Assembly: GCA_946481735.1 (NCBI GenBank)
Contig: CAMLOU010000001.1
Coordinates: 10,754 to 74,753 of the forward strand
Source of the DNA: an uncultured Cellvibrio sp.
GTDB taxonomy: Bacteria; Pseudomonadota; Gammaproteobacteria; Pseudomonadales; Cellvibrionaceae
DNA: 64,000 nt
Direction: 5' to 3'
The position numbers and the translations under genes were made by a program. Positions 27,589-35,459 of the stretch are shown one piece after another. The notes beneath the pieces are model-generated. The model worked only from the letters and a program-made list of their open reading frames with translations, made no database searches and was not told where the DNA came from. Position 1 is the stretch's first letter. Each line of letters begins with the position of its first letter.

Positions 27589-30318
27589 ATGAACATCACC
27601 TTGGTGCTGACGCTGGTTGGAATCATCCTGGGGGCGATCAGCCTGGGTTATGGTGGTTGGCTTGCCGGTGGTGTGATCGGTTATCTGGCCGGCCAACTGA
27701 AAACCTTGTCAGACCGGCACAAACAACTCGAACACGAGGTCGCGCAGCTCAAACAATCTGCATCAGCAGTGCCGGTTGTTGCACCCGTTCAAACAACGTC
27801 CGCCGTACCAACGGCACCGCAGGCAAAAACGCCGATATCACCACCACCACCGGCAGAAGCCGCTACCCCTGCTGTAGCAGTTGTCACAGACCAACCGACC
27901 ACCCCGGCTCCCCGGACTATTGCTGCGCTTGCCCAGACGCGACCACCAACGACGCCCGCAAAACCGGATCCTTTCGATAAGCTGGGGCAGGCGATTCGCC
28001 GTTTCTTTACCGAGGGCAACGTCATCGTGCGCATCGGTATGGTGGTGATGTTTTTTGGTTTGAGTTTTCTGGTCAAGTACGCCTCCAACCAGGGGCTGCT
28101 GCCCCTTGAGCTGCGGCTCACGGCGGTTGCCGCTGTTGCCATCGCCCTGATTGTGCTGGGCTGGAAAACCCGCGCGCGGGTTGGTGGTTATGGGCTGGTG
28201 TTACAAGGCGGTGGCGTGGCTGCGCTTTACCTGACGATCTTTGCCGCTGCCAAAATTTATACCTTGATGCCCTCGGCTTTTGCCTTCGCGCTGATGTTGT
28301 TGGTGGTGATCTTTGGGGTGTTTTTATCGGTGCTGCAAAATGCCCAGATTCTTGCGCTTATGGCCACGGCGGGAGGATTTTTCGCCCCCATCCTTACCTC
28401 CGACGGTTCAGGCAACCATATTGCCTTGTTTACGTTTTATTTGATTTTAAATCTCGGCATCCTGGCGGTGGCCTGGTTTAAAACCTGGCGCATGCTGAAT
28501 TGGATCGGCTTTATCTTTACCTTTGTCATTTCTGTGGTGTGGGGTGTGTTGCGTTACGAACCGCAATGGTATTGGTCCACGCAACCTTTCCTGGTGCTGT
28601 TCTTTTTGTTGTACCTGGCGCTGTCTATTTTATTTTCGCTCAAGCAGCCACCCAGGCTGACCGGCCTGGTCGACGGCACATTGATTTTTGGCTTGCCGCT
28701 GGCAGCCTTTGGTTTACAAGCTGAACTGCTGCACCACACGGAATACGGGTTGGCGATCAGCGCCCTGGTGCTGGCGATAATCTACGGCGTGGTTGCACGG
28801 GTGTTATGGATACAACATCGCACAACGCAGCAATTATTGATTGAGTCTTTCACGGCGCTGGCGGTCGGTTTCGCCACCCTTGCGATTCCCCTGGCCATGG
28901 GCGCGGCCTGGACGTCGGCATCCTGGGCGTTGGAGGCTATCGGCCTGCTCTGGATCGGCTTGCGGCAAAGCCGGTTGTTGCCACGCCTTGCCGGTTACCT
29001 TTTGCACATCCTGGCTGCCCTTGCCTTACTGATGCGGGGAGAACTGACCACCGGTGCGGTTCCGCTTTTGAGCGGCGATTTTGTGAATCTGTTGGTCCTT
29101 TCAGCATCGGCGTTAATGATCGCCTGGCTGCTATATCGTCATAAACATGTGCTGCTGAAAGATGAACGATACCTGGAGCTCATTGCCATGTTGATCGGTT
29201 GGGGCTGGTGGCTGATTGCCGGTCTTAATGACATAACCGCACATATCGACAATCAACACCTGTTCGCTGCCAGCGTTGTATTTTTTGCGCTATCCACCTT
29301 GGCGACCTTAGCAATCAGTCGCCTGGCGCAGTGGCAATCGTTAACCCATACCGGATTTTGGTTGCTGCCGTTGACGGCATTGGCTGCCAGTATTTGCCAC
29401 GCCTGGTCAGTGCTGGAGTCAAGAGCATTCCATCCCACCCAGGGTTTTGGCTGGATAGCGTTGGTGGTATTTGTCGTGGTGCAATACCGTTTCCTTTGGC
29501 GGAGCCGGGCGGATTCGCGCTCGACCTTGCTCAGCATTTACCATGTGGCCACGGCCTGGGTGTTGCTGTGTTTATTATTCTGGGAAGCGAGTTGGTGGCA
29601 GGCGCATTACGCCTGGCAGGACACGGCCGCTGCGGTGTTATGGTTTGCCTGTTTTGCGGCGCCGCTTGCGCTGCTGATCACGATGAATGGAAAACCCATC
29701 TGGCCCTTTAATGACGCCAGCAATGATTACCGCCAGATTATTCCAGCGCCGCTGTTATTTTTATTGCTGCTGTGGTTTATCCGTGTCAGCAGTTTCTCCG
29801 GCGCGGTTGCTTTTGCTTATGTGCCCTTGATGAATCCGGTCGACCTGACGCAATTGGCGGCCATCCTGATGCTTGGCTGGTCATTCAGAGCCAATCTGGT
29901 TAACCTCGGCCAGACCACCGCCGACCTTCGTTATGCGTTGCTCGCCGGTGCCGGTTTTGTGTGGATCAATCTGGTATTGTTGCGCGCCCTGCATCATTAC
30001 GGTCAGGTCGCTTACGAACTTCCGGCGCTGTGGCATTCGGCGATGGTGCAGATGGCGCTGTCGATTTTATGGGTGGTGTGCGCGCTGGTGGTGATGAACC
30101 AGTCGCGTCGCCGGCAGGAGCGCCACTGGTGGATTGCCGGGGCCGGATTGTTGGGCCTGGTCGTGATGAAATTATTTACCAAGGATCTCACCGATAGCGG
30201 AACACTCGCACGCGTCGTGTCGTTTATGGTGGTGGGCGCGGTGATGTTACTGATCGGTTATCTGTCGCCCATACCGGCGAAAGCGCGTATCAATTCCCCC
30301 GATCACCCGTCGCATTAG
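27589..30318 (+). CDS. DUF2339-type polytopic membrane protein
   Basis: The product, about 909 residues, has an N-terminal membrane segment, a short coiled coil (residues about 35-50), a Pro/Ala/Thr-rich cytoplasmic-type linker to about residue 125, and then more than twenty hydrophobic helices to the end. This layout, and the phrase AIRRFFTEGNVIVRIGMVVMFFGLSFL at the head of the membrane block, is that of DUF2339 proteins, whose function is not established. I start it at the ATG at 27589, which has a GGAAG site; a TTG at 27523 adds 22 unlikely residues. Confidence 0.85.
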   Translation: MNITLVLTLVGIILGAISLGYGGWLAGGVIGYLAGQLKTLSDRHKQLEHEVAQLKQSASAVPVVAPVQTTSAVPTAPQAKTPISPPPPAEAATPAVAVVTDQPTTPAPRTIAALAQTRPPTTPAKPDPFDKLGQAIRRFFTEGNVIVRIGMVVMFFGLSFLVKYASNQGLLPLELRLTAVAAVAIALIVLGWKTRARVGGYGLVLQGGGVAALYLTIFAAAKIYTLMPSAFAFALMLLVVIFGVFLSVLQNAQILALMATAGGFFAPILTSDGSGNHIALFTFYLILNLGILAVAWFKTWRMLNWIGFIFTFVISVVWGVLRYEPQWYWSTQPFLVLFFLLYLALSILFSLKQPPRLTGLVDGTLIFGLPLAAFGLQAELLHHTEYGLAISALVLAIIYGVVARVLWIQHRTTQQLLIESFTALAVGFATLAIPLAMGAAWTSASWALEAIGLLWIGLRQSRLLPRLAGYLLHILAALALLMRGELTTGAVPLLSGDFVNLLVLSASALMIAWLLYRHKHVLLKDERYLELIAMLIGWGWWLIAGLNDITAHIDNQHLFAASVVFFALSTLATLAISRLAQWQSLTHTGFWLLPLTALAASICHAWSVLESRAFHPTQGFGWIALVVFVVVQYRFLWRSRADSRSTLLSIYHVATAWVLLCLLFWEASWWQAHYAWQDTAAAVLWFACFAAPLALLITMNGKPIWPFNDASNDYRQIIPAPLLFLLLLWFIRVSSFSGAVAFAYVPLMNPVDLTQLAAILMLGWSFRANLVNLGQTTADLRYALLAGAGFVWINLVLLRALHHYGQVAYELPALWHSAMVQMALSILWVVCALVVMNQSRRRQERHWWIAGAGLLGLVVMKLFTKDLTDSGTLARVVSFMVVGAVMLLIGYLSPIPAKARINSPDHPSH

Positions 30319-30357
30319 CGGCGGCCCGGATATTTTTTACAGGTACTGTTAACGCTT

Positions 30358-31077
30358 ATGTCATCAAACGTTTTACAACTGCATCCACAGATTACCAATT
30401 TGGTATTGAGCGTGGGAGATGAAAAAACACCGGTGATTATCATCGATAATTTCCTCGGCAATATGGAGGATTTTTTTAATTCGGTGTGCGCGCATACCGA
30501 TTTTGATGCAGAAAAACAAACCTATTATCCCGGTTTGAGAGCGAGAATCGGTGAAGACTATTGCCGGCTGGTGATCAATACCTTGGGTAAACATTTATTC
30601 AAGGTGTTTTCTGTCCCTGAAGACCATCGTTTGGTTCTGGACGGGGCATACTATTCACTGGTCGCGACGCCGCCGGAGCAATTGTTGCCGGCCCAGTGCC
30701 GCCCCCATTGCGATACCACTCTGTCGCATTATCTGGCGATCATGCAATACCTGTCGCCCGGCGAGCACGGCGGCACCGGTTTTTTTAAACACAAGCCAAC
30801 GGGTTTCGAACGCGTTACGGCGGAGCGAAAAGAGCAATACTCACAATCCGTGATGGCGTTTGACCAGGAGCACGGCAACCCGCCGCAAAGTTACATTACT
30901 GCAAGTAATGATCAATTTGAGTTGGTGGGCAGTGTCGATTACCGCCCCAACCGCATGATTATTTATCCCGGTAACCTCTTGCATTCCGGCTTGATTAATC
31001 CCGCCACCGATATCGATAAAAATCCGCGTACCGGCAGATTAACGGCAAATGTTTTTGTCAACTTTTTGCCACGCTAA
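30358..31077 (+). CDS. 2OG-Fe(II) oxygenase-like protein (DUF6445 type)
   Basis: The 239-residue protein has an iron-binding layout like that of 2-oxoglutarate oxygenases: the HxD pair His117-Cys-Asp119 (RPHCDTTLSHY), a distal His209 in the GNLLHSG strand and Arg227 in RLTANVF as a candidate 2OG carboxylate ligand. Proteins of this size and wording are annotated DUF6445 and often lie near tryptophan halogenase or TonB-receptor genes in Cellvibrionaceae and Xanthomonadales; none is here. It lies 39 bases after the DUF2339 gene. Family naming is from memory, while the metal-ligand pattern is seen directly. Confidence 0.75.
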   Translation: MSSNVLQLHPQITNLVLSVGDEKTPVIIIDNFLGNMEDFFNSVCAHTDFDAEKQTYYPGLRARIGEDYCRLVINTLGKHLFKVFSVPEDHRLVLDGAYYSLVATPPEQLLPAQCRPHCDTTLSHYLAIMQYLSPGEHGGTGFFKHKPTGFERVTAERKEQYSQSVMAFDQEHGNPPQSYITASNDQFELVGSVDYRPNRMIIYPGNLLHSGLINPATDIDKNPRTGRLTANVFVNFLPR

Positions 31078-31232
31078 CACCTAATCTGAAAAGAGCCTAA
31101 TGTATAAGGTTTTTCTTTTAGTCGTTATGCCGCCCGGAGGGCCGGTTATTAATATTGAGAATATATTGGAACTTTGGTGTCAATAATCGATACTTTAATA
31201 GTACCCCTCGCTTTTTCACACCGATAAGTATT

Positions 31233-31817
31233 CTAAAGATAATTTGCGAAAAATTTTTCTCGAAATTCAGGATTCGACTTTAACGGCCACGCATAATTTA
31301 TCGCTGTTTCAGCATTTAATAAATCTGCTCCGTAAGCGTCTTTAAATGAGCTACGCAAATGCGGTTTCGAAAAGTAACAAAATGCTAGATCACTGTCTCG
31401 ATCGCCCAGAATACACCAATCATATTTCATTGTTGAAACGAATATTCGATTCGAATCATCCATGATGCAATCAGGTTTTCCCCCACCAGAGTACTCATTT
31501 AATGCATTAAGAAAATCTTCCTTTGTATCGCTCAATGTAGATTTCAGCGCTTTAAATTTTTCGATTTTTTCGACACCGTAGTCATCTGGCGAGGGGTCTA
31601 AAACTACATAGATAAACTCAGAAACATCTATCGTAAGAAGAAAATCCTGAAGATGATTAAAGAAAAGACTCATTCTGAGCTCGTCAAAAGTCAAAAAAAT
31701 CTCCTTATCCGAACCCTGACGCAAAAGCGCGTCCGGAAAATCAGCTGATGTATTGACGAAATCTTTTACTTGCGAGACGATTGTGTCGAATTCTTCCTTC
31801 GAAGTAATGAACTGCAT
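31233..31817 (-). CDS. Hypothetical protein, immunity-like, in AT-rich island
   Basis: The 194-residue soluble acidic protein has no signal peptide or membrane helix. A strong AAGGAGG site lies before the ATG. I do not recognise the family. Its composition (rich in Asp, Phe, Leu, low in Ala and Arg), AT-rich codon use and place in a run of small unrelated ORFs fit an immunity protein of a polymorphic toxin system, but no motif proves that. A WPLKSNPEFREKFF segment closes the protein. It is the last gene of the minus-strand island. Confidence 0.6.
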   Translation of the reverse strand: MQFITSKEEFDTIVSQVKDFVNTSADFPDALLRQGSDKEIFLTFDELRMSLFFNHLQDFLLTIDVSEFIYVVLDPSPDDYGVEKIEKFKALKSTLSDTKEDFLNALNEYSGGGKPDCIMDDSNRIFVSTMKYDWCILGDRDSDLAFCYFSKPHLRSSFKDAYGADLLNAETAINYAWPLKSNPEFREKFFANYL

Positions 31818-31906
31818 AACCCCTCCTTTTTAATTAGGATTTTTCTCGCGTTTATAGCATCTCGAAATATCTCTCCTGCGGGCCATATTATTTAAATAGC
31901 TATAAT

Positions 31907-32239
31907 CTAAAACATATTCACATCATCTATTGCATCCGAGACCCTGCTCGCAATGTCCGATTGATATTGCAATGGTTCAAGTATTTCAAGAAGCAGTTTT
32001 TTGTCACGGCCTCTATGCAATCTGGCAAGATGCCCAATGCACGTTACGGCGATTTCTCTAACTTCGATGTCAGAATGTTTCGTTAGCTCTAACAGCTGTT
32101 CAACTAACCATTCGTAATCCGACACAACATGAGTAGCATCAACAATTGCCTGACAAATGTGCGACGTTTCTTGGTTTGATAGAGTCTCCATCAAATTCTT
32201 CCTGGCTTGATCAGAAAGCCGATTGCTTTTTGAGCTCAT
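31907..32239 (-). CDS. Small HEAT-repeat protein, putative immunity protein
   Basis: The 110-residue protein is all-helical, with HEAT-like units at about residues 38-58 and 60-80 (DIEVREIAVTCIGHLARLHR). HEAT-repeat proteins of this size are a known immunity type in polymorphic toxin loci. Its ATG lies inside the end of an upstream open frame (32211-32426) that resembles a toxin C-terminus, overlapping by 29 bases, which is the usual toxin-then-immunity order. AAGGACC lies about 8 bases before the ATG. The fold call is good; the immunity role is inference from context. Confidence 0.65.
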   Translation of the reverse strand: MSSKSNRLSDQARKNLMETLSNQETSHICQAIVDATHVVSDYEWLVEQLLELTKHSDIEVREIAVTCIGHLARLHRGRDKKLLLEILEPLQYQSDIASRVSDAIDDVNMF

Positions 32240-32426
32240 TAAAAAGGACCTTTATTGTCAACCATTCTTTTTTTAATGTATTTTGCTGATCGTTCGTTAA
32301 CGCTGTTCTATAGTGGCTATGAAAAACATCACCGAAGGTTTGATCGAATACTACGGTCTCTTTATTGGCTTTATCTACGCCAATCCGGTTTGATGAAGTT
32401 GACTTGATCTGTGCCGATAATAAAGC
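32211..32426 (-). pseudogene. Remnant of a polymorphic-toxin C-terminal domain (no start codon)
   Basis: A 71-codon open frame follows directly, in the same frame, after the stop of the 32427 gene. It contains no ATG, GTG or TTG near its head. It includes NRIGVDKANKETVVFD, then FHSHYR and LTNDQQNTL. The strand pattern IGVDK-x4-E-x-VVFD followed by an FHxHxR stretch resembles the terminal domain of secreted polymorphic toxins of the Rhs or contact-dependent kinds, here cut at its N-terminal side. It ends 29 bases inside the HEAT-repeat gene. I read it as a decayed toxin tip whose immunity gene survives. Resemblance is from memory of the family; absence of a start is seen directly. Confidence 0.5.
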
Positions 32427-32708
32427 TTAATTCCTTTCAGCTTTTAATCGTTCAATTTCCTCTAGCAATTTAGGAATATCTTGTCGTGCATGAGCAATAA
32501 AGTCATAGTCAGCGGTCGTAGCTCCGATTATCTCTAAATCCTCGCCACGATCAGAGCTGCCGAATGCGCCGGTCATAATAAAGTCAGAACCACCGGAATG
32601 ATCCCTTTGTTCAATATAGGACCTCCAAGGGCCAGGGGTCGCAGCCTCACACCGAGACCTGATTTCTTGAATATCGTCTTCAGTCAACATACATTGCTCA
32701 TCAATCAT
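32427..32708 (-). CDS. Small Ead/Ea22-like protein
   Basis: The 93-residue protein has the pattern R-C-E-A-A-T-P-G-P-W near residues 19-28 and a C-terminal YDFIAHARQDIPKLLEEIERLKAE helix. Phage Ea22-like and related actinobacterial small proteins share this pattern; their function is unknown. No Shine-Dalgarno lies before its ATG, but a 12-codon mini-ORF (32705-32743) with a strong AAGGAGG site ends in an ATGA overlap with it, so translation may be coupled. A second ATG at codon 7 is possible. It suggests phage or mobile input to the island. Confidence 0.55.
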   Translation of the reverse strand: MIDEQCMLTEDDIQEIRSRCEAATPGPWRSYIEQRDHSGGSDFIMTGAFGSSDRGEDLEIIGATTADYDFIAHARQDIPKLLEEIERLKAERN

Positions 32709-32743
32709 ATGTGTAAATTCGAAGTAAATTTATCGCGCAACAT
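32705..32743 (-). other. 12-codon mini-ORF with strong ribosome-binding site, coupled to the 32427 gene
   Basis: An AAGGAGG site (about 32748-32754) precedes an ATG at 32743. The frame runs 12 codons to a TGA that overlaps the next ATG at 32708 as ATGA. It may be a leader peptide that drives coupled translation, or the head of a gene lost by deletion. A separate 19-codon frame at 32761-32820 overlaps the stop of the upstream gene in the same way and looks like a remnant too. Confidence 0.35.
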
Positions 32744-32819
32744 TGAGTCCTCCTTCGACACTACCACTGTAGTTCCACATCGTAATCAGACCAGTATTCC
32801 AGCTTTGCAATGTCCACCA

Positions 32820-33077
32820 TCAGAAATGAGCCTCAAGTGAGTTAATTGGATGAACAATGTACCCACAATTAAATCGTTTGGAAATTTCTTCTATCGTTGA
32901 GATGTAAGCGTCCGTTTTGTTTTCATCACTGGCAATCATTGCTGGAAGCATTTCTGCATAATCCAAGATTTCCGCGATATCTTCATGGTTAACTTTTCCG
33001 TATGCCATGTCTCTTGCCTTAATCAGGACAGCCTGTAATGCTGCTAGCGCCGATGGTAGCTTCGATTGATCGATCAT
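32820..33077 (-). CDS. Small hypothetical helical protein, immunity-like
   Basis: The 85-residue protein is predicted helical through residue 65 (LPSALAALQAVLIKARDMAYG, HEDIAEILDYAEMLPAMI), with a short beta end CGYIVHPINSL. A GAGG site lies 6 bases before the ATG. I know no function for it. Size, charge and neighbours match the small immunity-type proteins in arrays next to polymorphic toxins, but this rests on context only. Confidence 0.55.
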   Translation of the reverse strand: MIDQSKLPSALAALQAVLIKARDMAYGKVNHEDIAEILDYAEMLPAMIASDENKTDAYISTIEEISKRFNCGYIVHPINSLEAHF

Positions 33078-33168
33078 GAAAGCCTCGCTATGGAGTAAGT
33101 TCTATGTCACGGACGGGGATGCCTCTGTCGCAGCTTGTAATCAGCATAGTGCCTGGACGTAAGCGCCA

Positions 33169-33631
33169 TCATTCAATAGTCAGATTTCCTTGCGAATCAC
33201 AAATAATTTTTAATTTCCCAAGGTCTGGCGGCTGTCGCAAAATCCAACTTTCATCCCAAACATCATCCGCTCCTTCCACAGTCAATACCTCTAAGTCATT
33301 GGTAAACATTGAAAGCGCGCCATCATCGTTAATTCGTACATGATCAATAGTTGAACCCATAAGTAACATAAACCAATACGCGAGTGCAGGTTCATCGGGA
33401 TCTGTTCGTCGCGATCTAAATGGTAGTTGCTTAATGGTTCGATTCCAATCTTTCAATTGAGTCTACGTAGCACTCCGCTTTAATCTCTAAGCAAAGCACT
33501 TTAGGCCTATCGGTTTCGAAACCACTGTACTCAAATTGAAGAATGAATCCTGCAGCATAACTAAATGATGTAAAAGACACTCCTTGCATCCATCCGATCA
33601 CGAGCTCTTTGATTTTTGATGTGTTTTTCAT
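33169..33631 (-). pseudogene. Frameshifted immunity-like gene (DUF6188-like)
   Basis: Two overlapping frames give one coherent protein. The first runs from the ATG at 33631 (IKELVIGWMQGVSFTSFSY) to a TAA at 33431. The second carries on from about 33456 in the +1 frame as DWNRTIKQLPFRSRR and ends with LMGSTIDHVRINDDGALSMF at 33169. The join falls near 33440-33460, so a single inserted base would split the gene. The second half alone has only a TTG and no ribosome-binding site. The layout (a binding-type strand pair at each end of about 150 residues) echoes the intact neighbour at 33714. The gene is probably inactive. Confidence 0.6.
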
Positions 33632-33680
33632 GGTGTTTGCTTCAATGGCTGGTGTCTCGCATGGGAGGATTATCAGGAAT

Positions 33681-33707
33681 AAAAAGAGCGGCGGCCATTC
33701 GGTCGCC
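33681..33707 (-). terminator. Rho-independent terminator inside the immunity island
   Basis: GGCGACC and GGCCGCC (minus strand, 33690-33707) pair around a GAAT loop with one A-C mismatch, followed by CTC and five T residues at 33681-33685. It lies just after the 33714 gene and separates it from the rest of the island. Confidence 0.7.
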
Positions 33708-33713
33708 AGCCCA

Positions 33714-34073
33714 TCATCCAATCGGGTACCATGCACCAGTCTGCTTGTCCGAGATAATGAGCAAGCTATCCATTAGCGGCTTCTCTTCCCAGATCGCAAA
33801 TGACAATCCTCCTTCAAAAGAGAATATTATTGCAAGCTCAGAGGGGGACTCCGCGATGTTCTCAACTGTTCGCTCCAAGAATGGCCAAATAAATGAAGAT
33901 ACTCCCTCACACACATCGTCTCCACCTTCTTTCCCCGATAATTTGTATGATGTGCTGACGTTATAATTGAGGTAATCGCCGTTCTTACTACGACCACAGA
34001 TTTCCAATGAATACGATGACTTGGAGAAAGTAATACTTTCAAGGCTTAGGCCAATTAGTTGATCTAATATCAT
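33714..34073 (-). CDS. Small immunity-like protein (DUF6188-like)
   Basis: The 119-residue soluble protein opens with MILDQLIGLSLESITFSKSS and closes with strands ELAIIFSFEGGLSFAIW and LLIISDK. The scheme of a short conserved head (L-I-G-x-x-L-x-x-I), a middle, and a late F-E-G-G-L strand is that of DUF6188-type proteins, small partners often found in toxin-immunity arrays. It lies 60 bases after the copper oxidase stop on the same strand and is closed by its own terminator. A paralogous broken copy follows. Confidence 0.55.
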   Translation of the reverse strand: MILDQLIGLSLESITFSKSSYSLEICGRSKNGDYLNYNVSTSYKLSGKEGGDDVCEGVSSFIWPFLERTVENIAESPSELAIIFSFEGGLSFAIWEEKPLMDSLLIISDKQTGAWYPIG

Positions 34074-34133
34074 TGTCTGTCGTTCCGCCTTATGGAAAGT
34101 GAATGTGGCTTTCTTTATGGTACTGGGTTTTAC

Positions 34134-35459
34134 TCACACTGGAATATCCCCCGGCACACCATCCACTTTGCGCGCGAGCGTACCATCCGGTGGCGAGTAC
34201 CAGCCCGGATCGCCGTCCAGTTGGTCGCGTACTTTAACCAGCGTAAACATCCCACCCATCTCCAGTTTGCCGTAGCGACCTTCGCCCATCATCATCGGCA
34301 GGGTATTTTCCGGGCCGGGCATATGGCCCATGTCTGTATGTACCTGATGTTCTGCCATACCGTGTTCGCCCATGGGCATGTAGTCGGGCAGCACTTCTTT
34401 AAGCAGCGCGTCCGGTTGTTTTACGCCGAGCATATTCGGTACACCGTGGCCCATCGCGTTCATGGTGTGGTGGCTCATATGGCAGTGAAAAGCCCAGTCA
34501 CCGGGAACAGCGGTAAATTCCAGGTCGCGGGTCTGGCCGACGCCGATGATCTCGGTAACTTCCTTGCGCCATTGGTTCTCTGGCCAGCGCCCGCCGTCGG
34601 AACCGGTCACATCGAACTGCACACCGTGCAGGTGAATCGGGTGATTCCACATCGATAAATTGCCCACCCGAATACGCACGCGCTCCCCGGTTTGCGCCAC
34701 CATGGCATCAATAAACGGAAACACTTTGCTGTTCATGGTCCACAAGTCAAATTCGGTCATCACACTGGGGTCGGGGCGATACGTGCCCGGATGCACCGCC
34801 CAGTTGTGTAACAGGATGGCGTAGTCGCGATCCACGGCAGGTTGGGTTGGCGTTTTGGGGTGGATGATAAACATACCCATCATGCCCAGAGCCATCTGTA
34901 CCATTTCATCGGCGTGGGGATGGTACATATGGGTGCCGTGCTGTTGCAGGGTAAATTCGTACATGAAGGTTTCGCCGGGTTTGATCGGCGGTTGCGTCAG
35001 GCCACTGATGCCGTCCATCCCCCATGGCAGGAGGATGCCATGCCAGTGCACGCTGGTGTGTTCCGGCAATTTGTTGGTGACATAAATCCGCACCCGGTCA
35101 CCTTCCACCGCTTCCAGCGTCGGGCCGGGGGTACTGCCGTTGTAGCCCCAGGCTTTGATGGTCATGCCTGGTGCGAACTCGTGTTCCACTTCTTCAGCAA
35201 CTAAATGAAATTCCTTGACGCCGTTGTTCAAGCGATAGGGCAAGGTGCGGGCGTTGGGGGTAATCACCGGGCGGTAGCCTTGGGCGGTCATGTCGGGTTT
35301 GGCGGTTGCCACGCTGGCCAGCTGCTGTGGTTTTTCAGCAGCCTGGTGATGCTGGTGATGGCTGTGGTCTTCCGCCGCTGAGGCCGAGCTTGCACGGGTC
35401 AGACTGCCCATCAGGAGTCCCGCGGCGCTGCCGACCAGTAAGTCGCGTCGATTAATCAT
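34134..35459 (-). CDS. Tat-exported multicopper oxidase, CopA/CueO type
   Basis: The product, about 441 residues, starts at the ATG at 35459: MINRRDLLVGSAAG is a twin-arginine signal, GGAG lies 9 bases upstream, and the ATG overlaps the TolC-like stop as ATGATTAA. A His-rich stretch follows the signal. All four copper motifs are present: HWHG (about 138), HPH (180-182), HPIHLHG (273-279) and HCHMSHH (325-331). A Met- and His-rich segment near residues 365-400 resembles copper-binding loops. It probably oxidises Cu(I) to the less permeant Cu(II) in the periplasm. It is the last gene of the copper operon. Confidence 0.92.
   Translation of the reverse strand: MINRRDLLVGSAAGLLMGSLTRASSASAAEDHSHHQHHQAAEKPQQLASVATAKPDMTAQGYRPVITPNARTLPYRLNNGVKEFHLVAEEVEHEFAPGMTIKAWGYNGSTPGPTLEAVEGDRVRIYVTNKLPEHTSVHWHGILLPWGMDGISGLTQPPIKPGETFMYEFTLQQHGTHMYHPHADEMVQMALGMMGMFIIHPKTPTQPAVDRDYAILLHNWAVHPGTYRPDPSVMTEFDLWTMNSKVFPFIDAMVAQTGERVRIRVGNLSMWNHPIHLHGVQFDVTGSDGGRWPENQWRKEVTEIIGVGQTRDLEFTAVPGDWAFHCHMSHHTMNAMGHGVPNMLGVKQPDALLKEVLPDYMPMGEHGMAEHQVHTDMGHMPGPENTLPMMMGEGRYGKLEMGGMFTLVKVRDQLDGDPGWYSPPDGTLARKVDGVPGDIPV

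Noticed and set aside
31100..34130. Insertion sequence or integron cassette array
   Set aside because: No transposase, integrase, terminal inverted repeats or attC-like sites were seen. The island is accessory in look only.
34092..34658. 188-codon plus-strand frame under the multicopper oxidase gene
   Set aside because: The oxidase on the other strand has all four copper motifs. This frame is His-rich only because it mirrors them.
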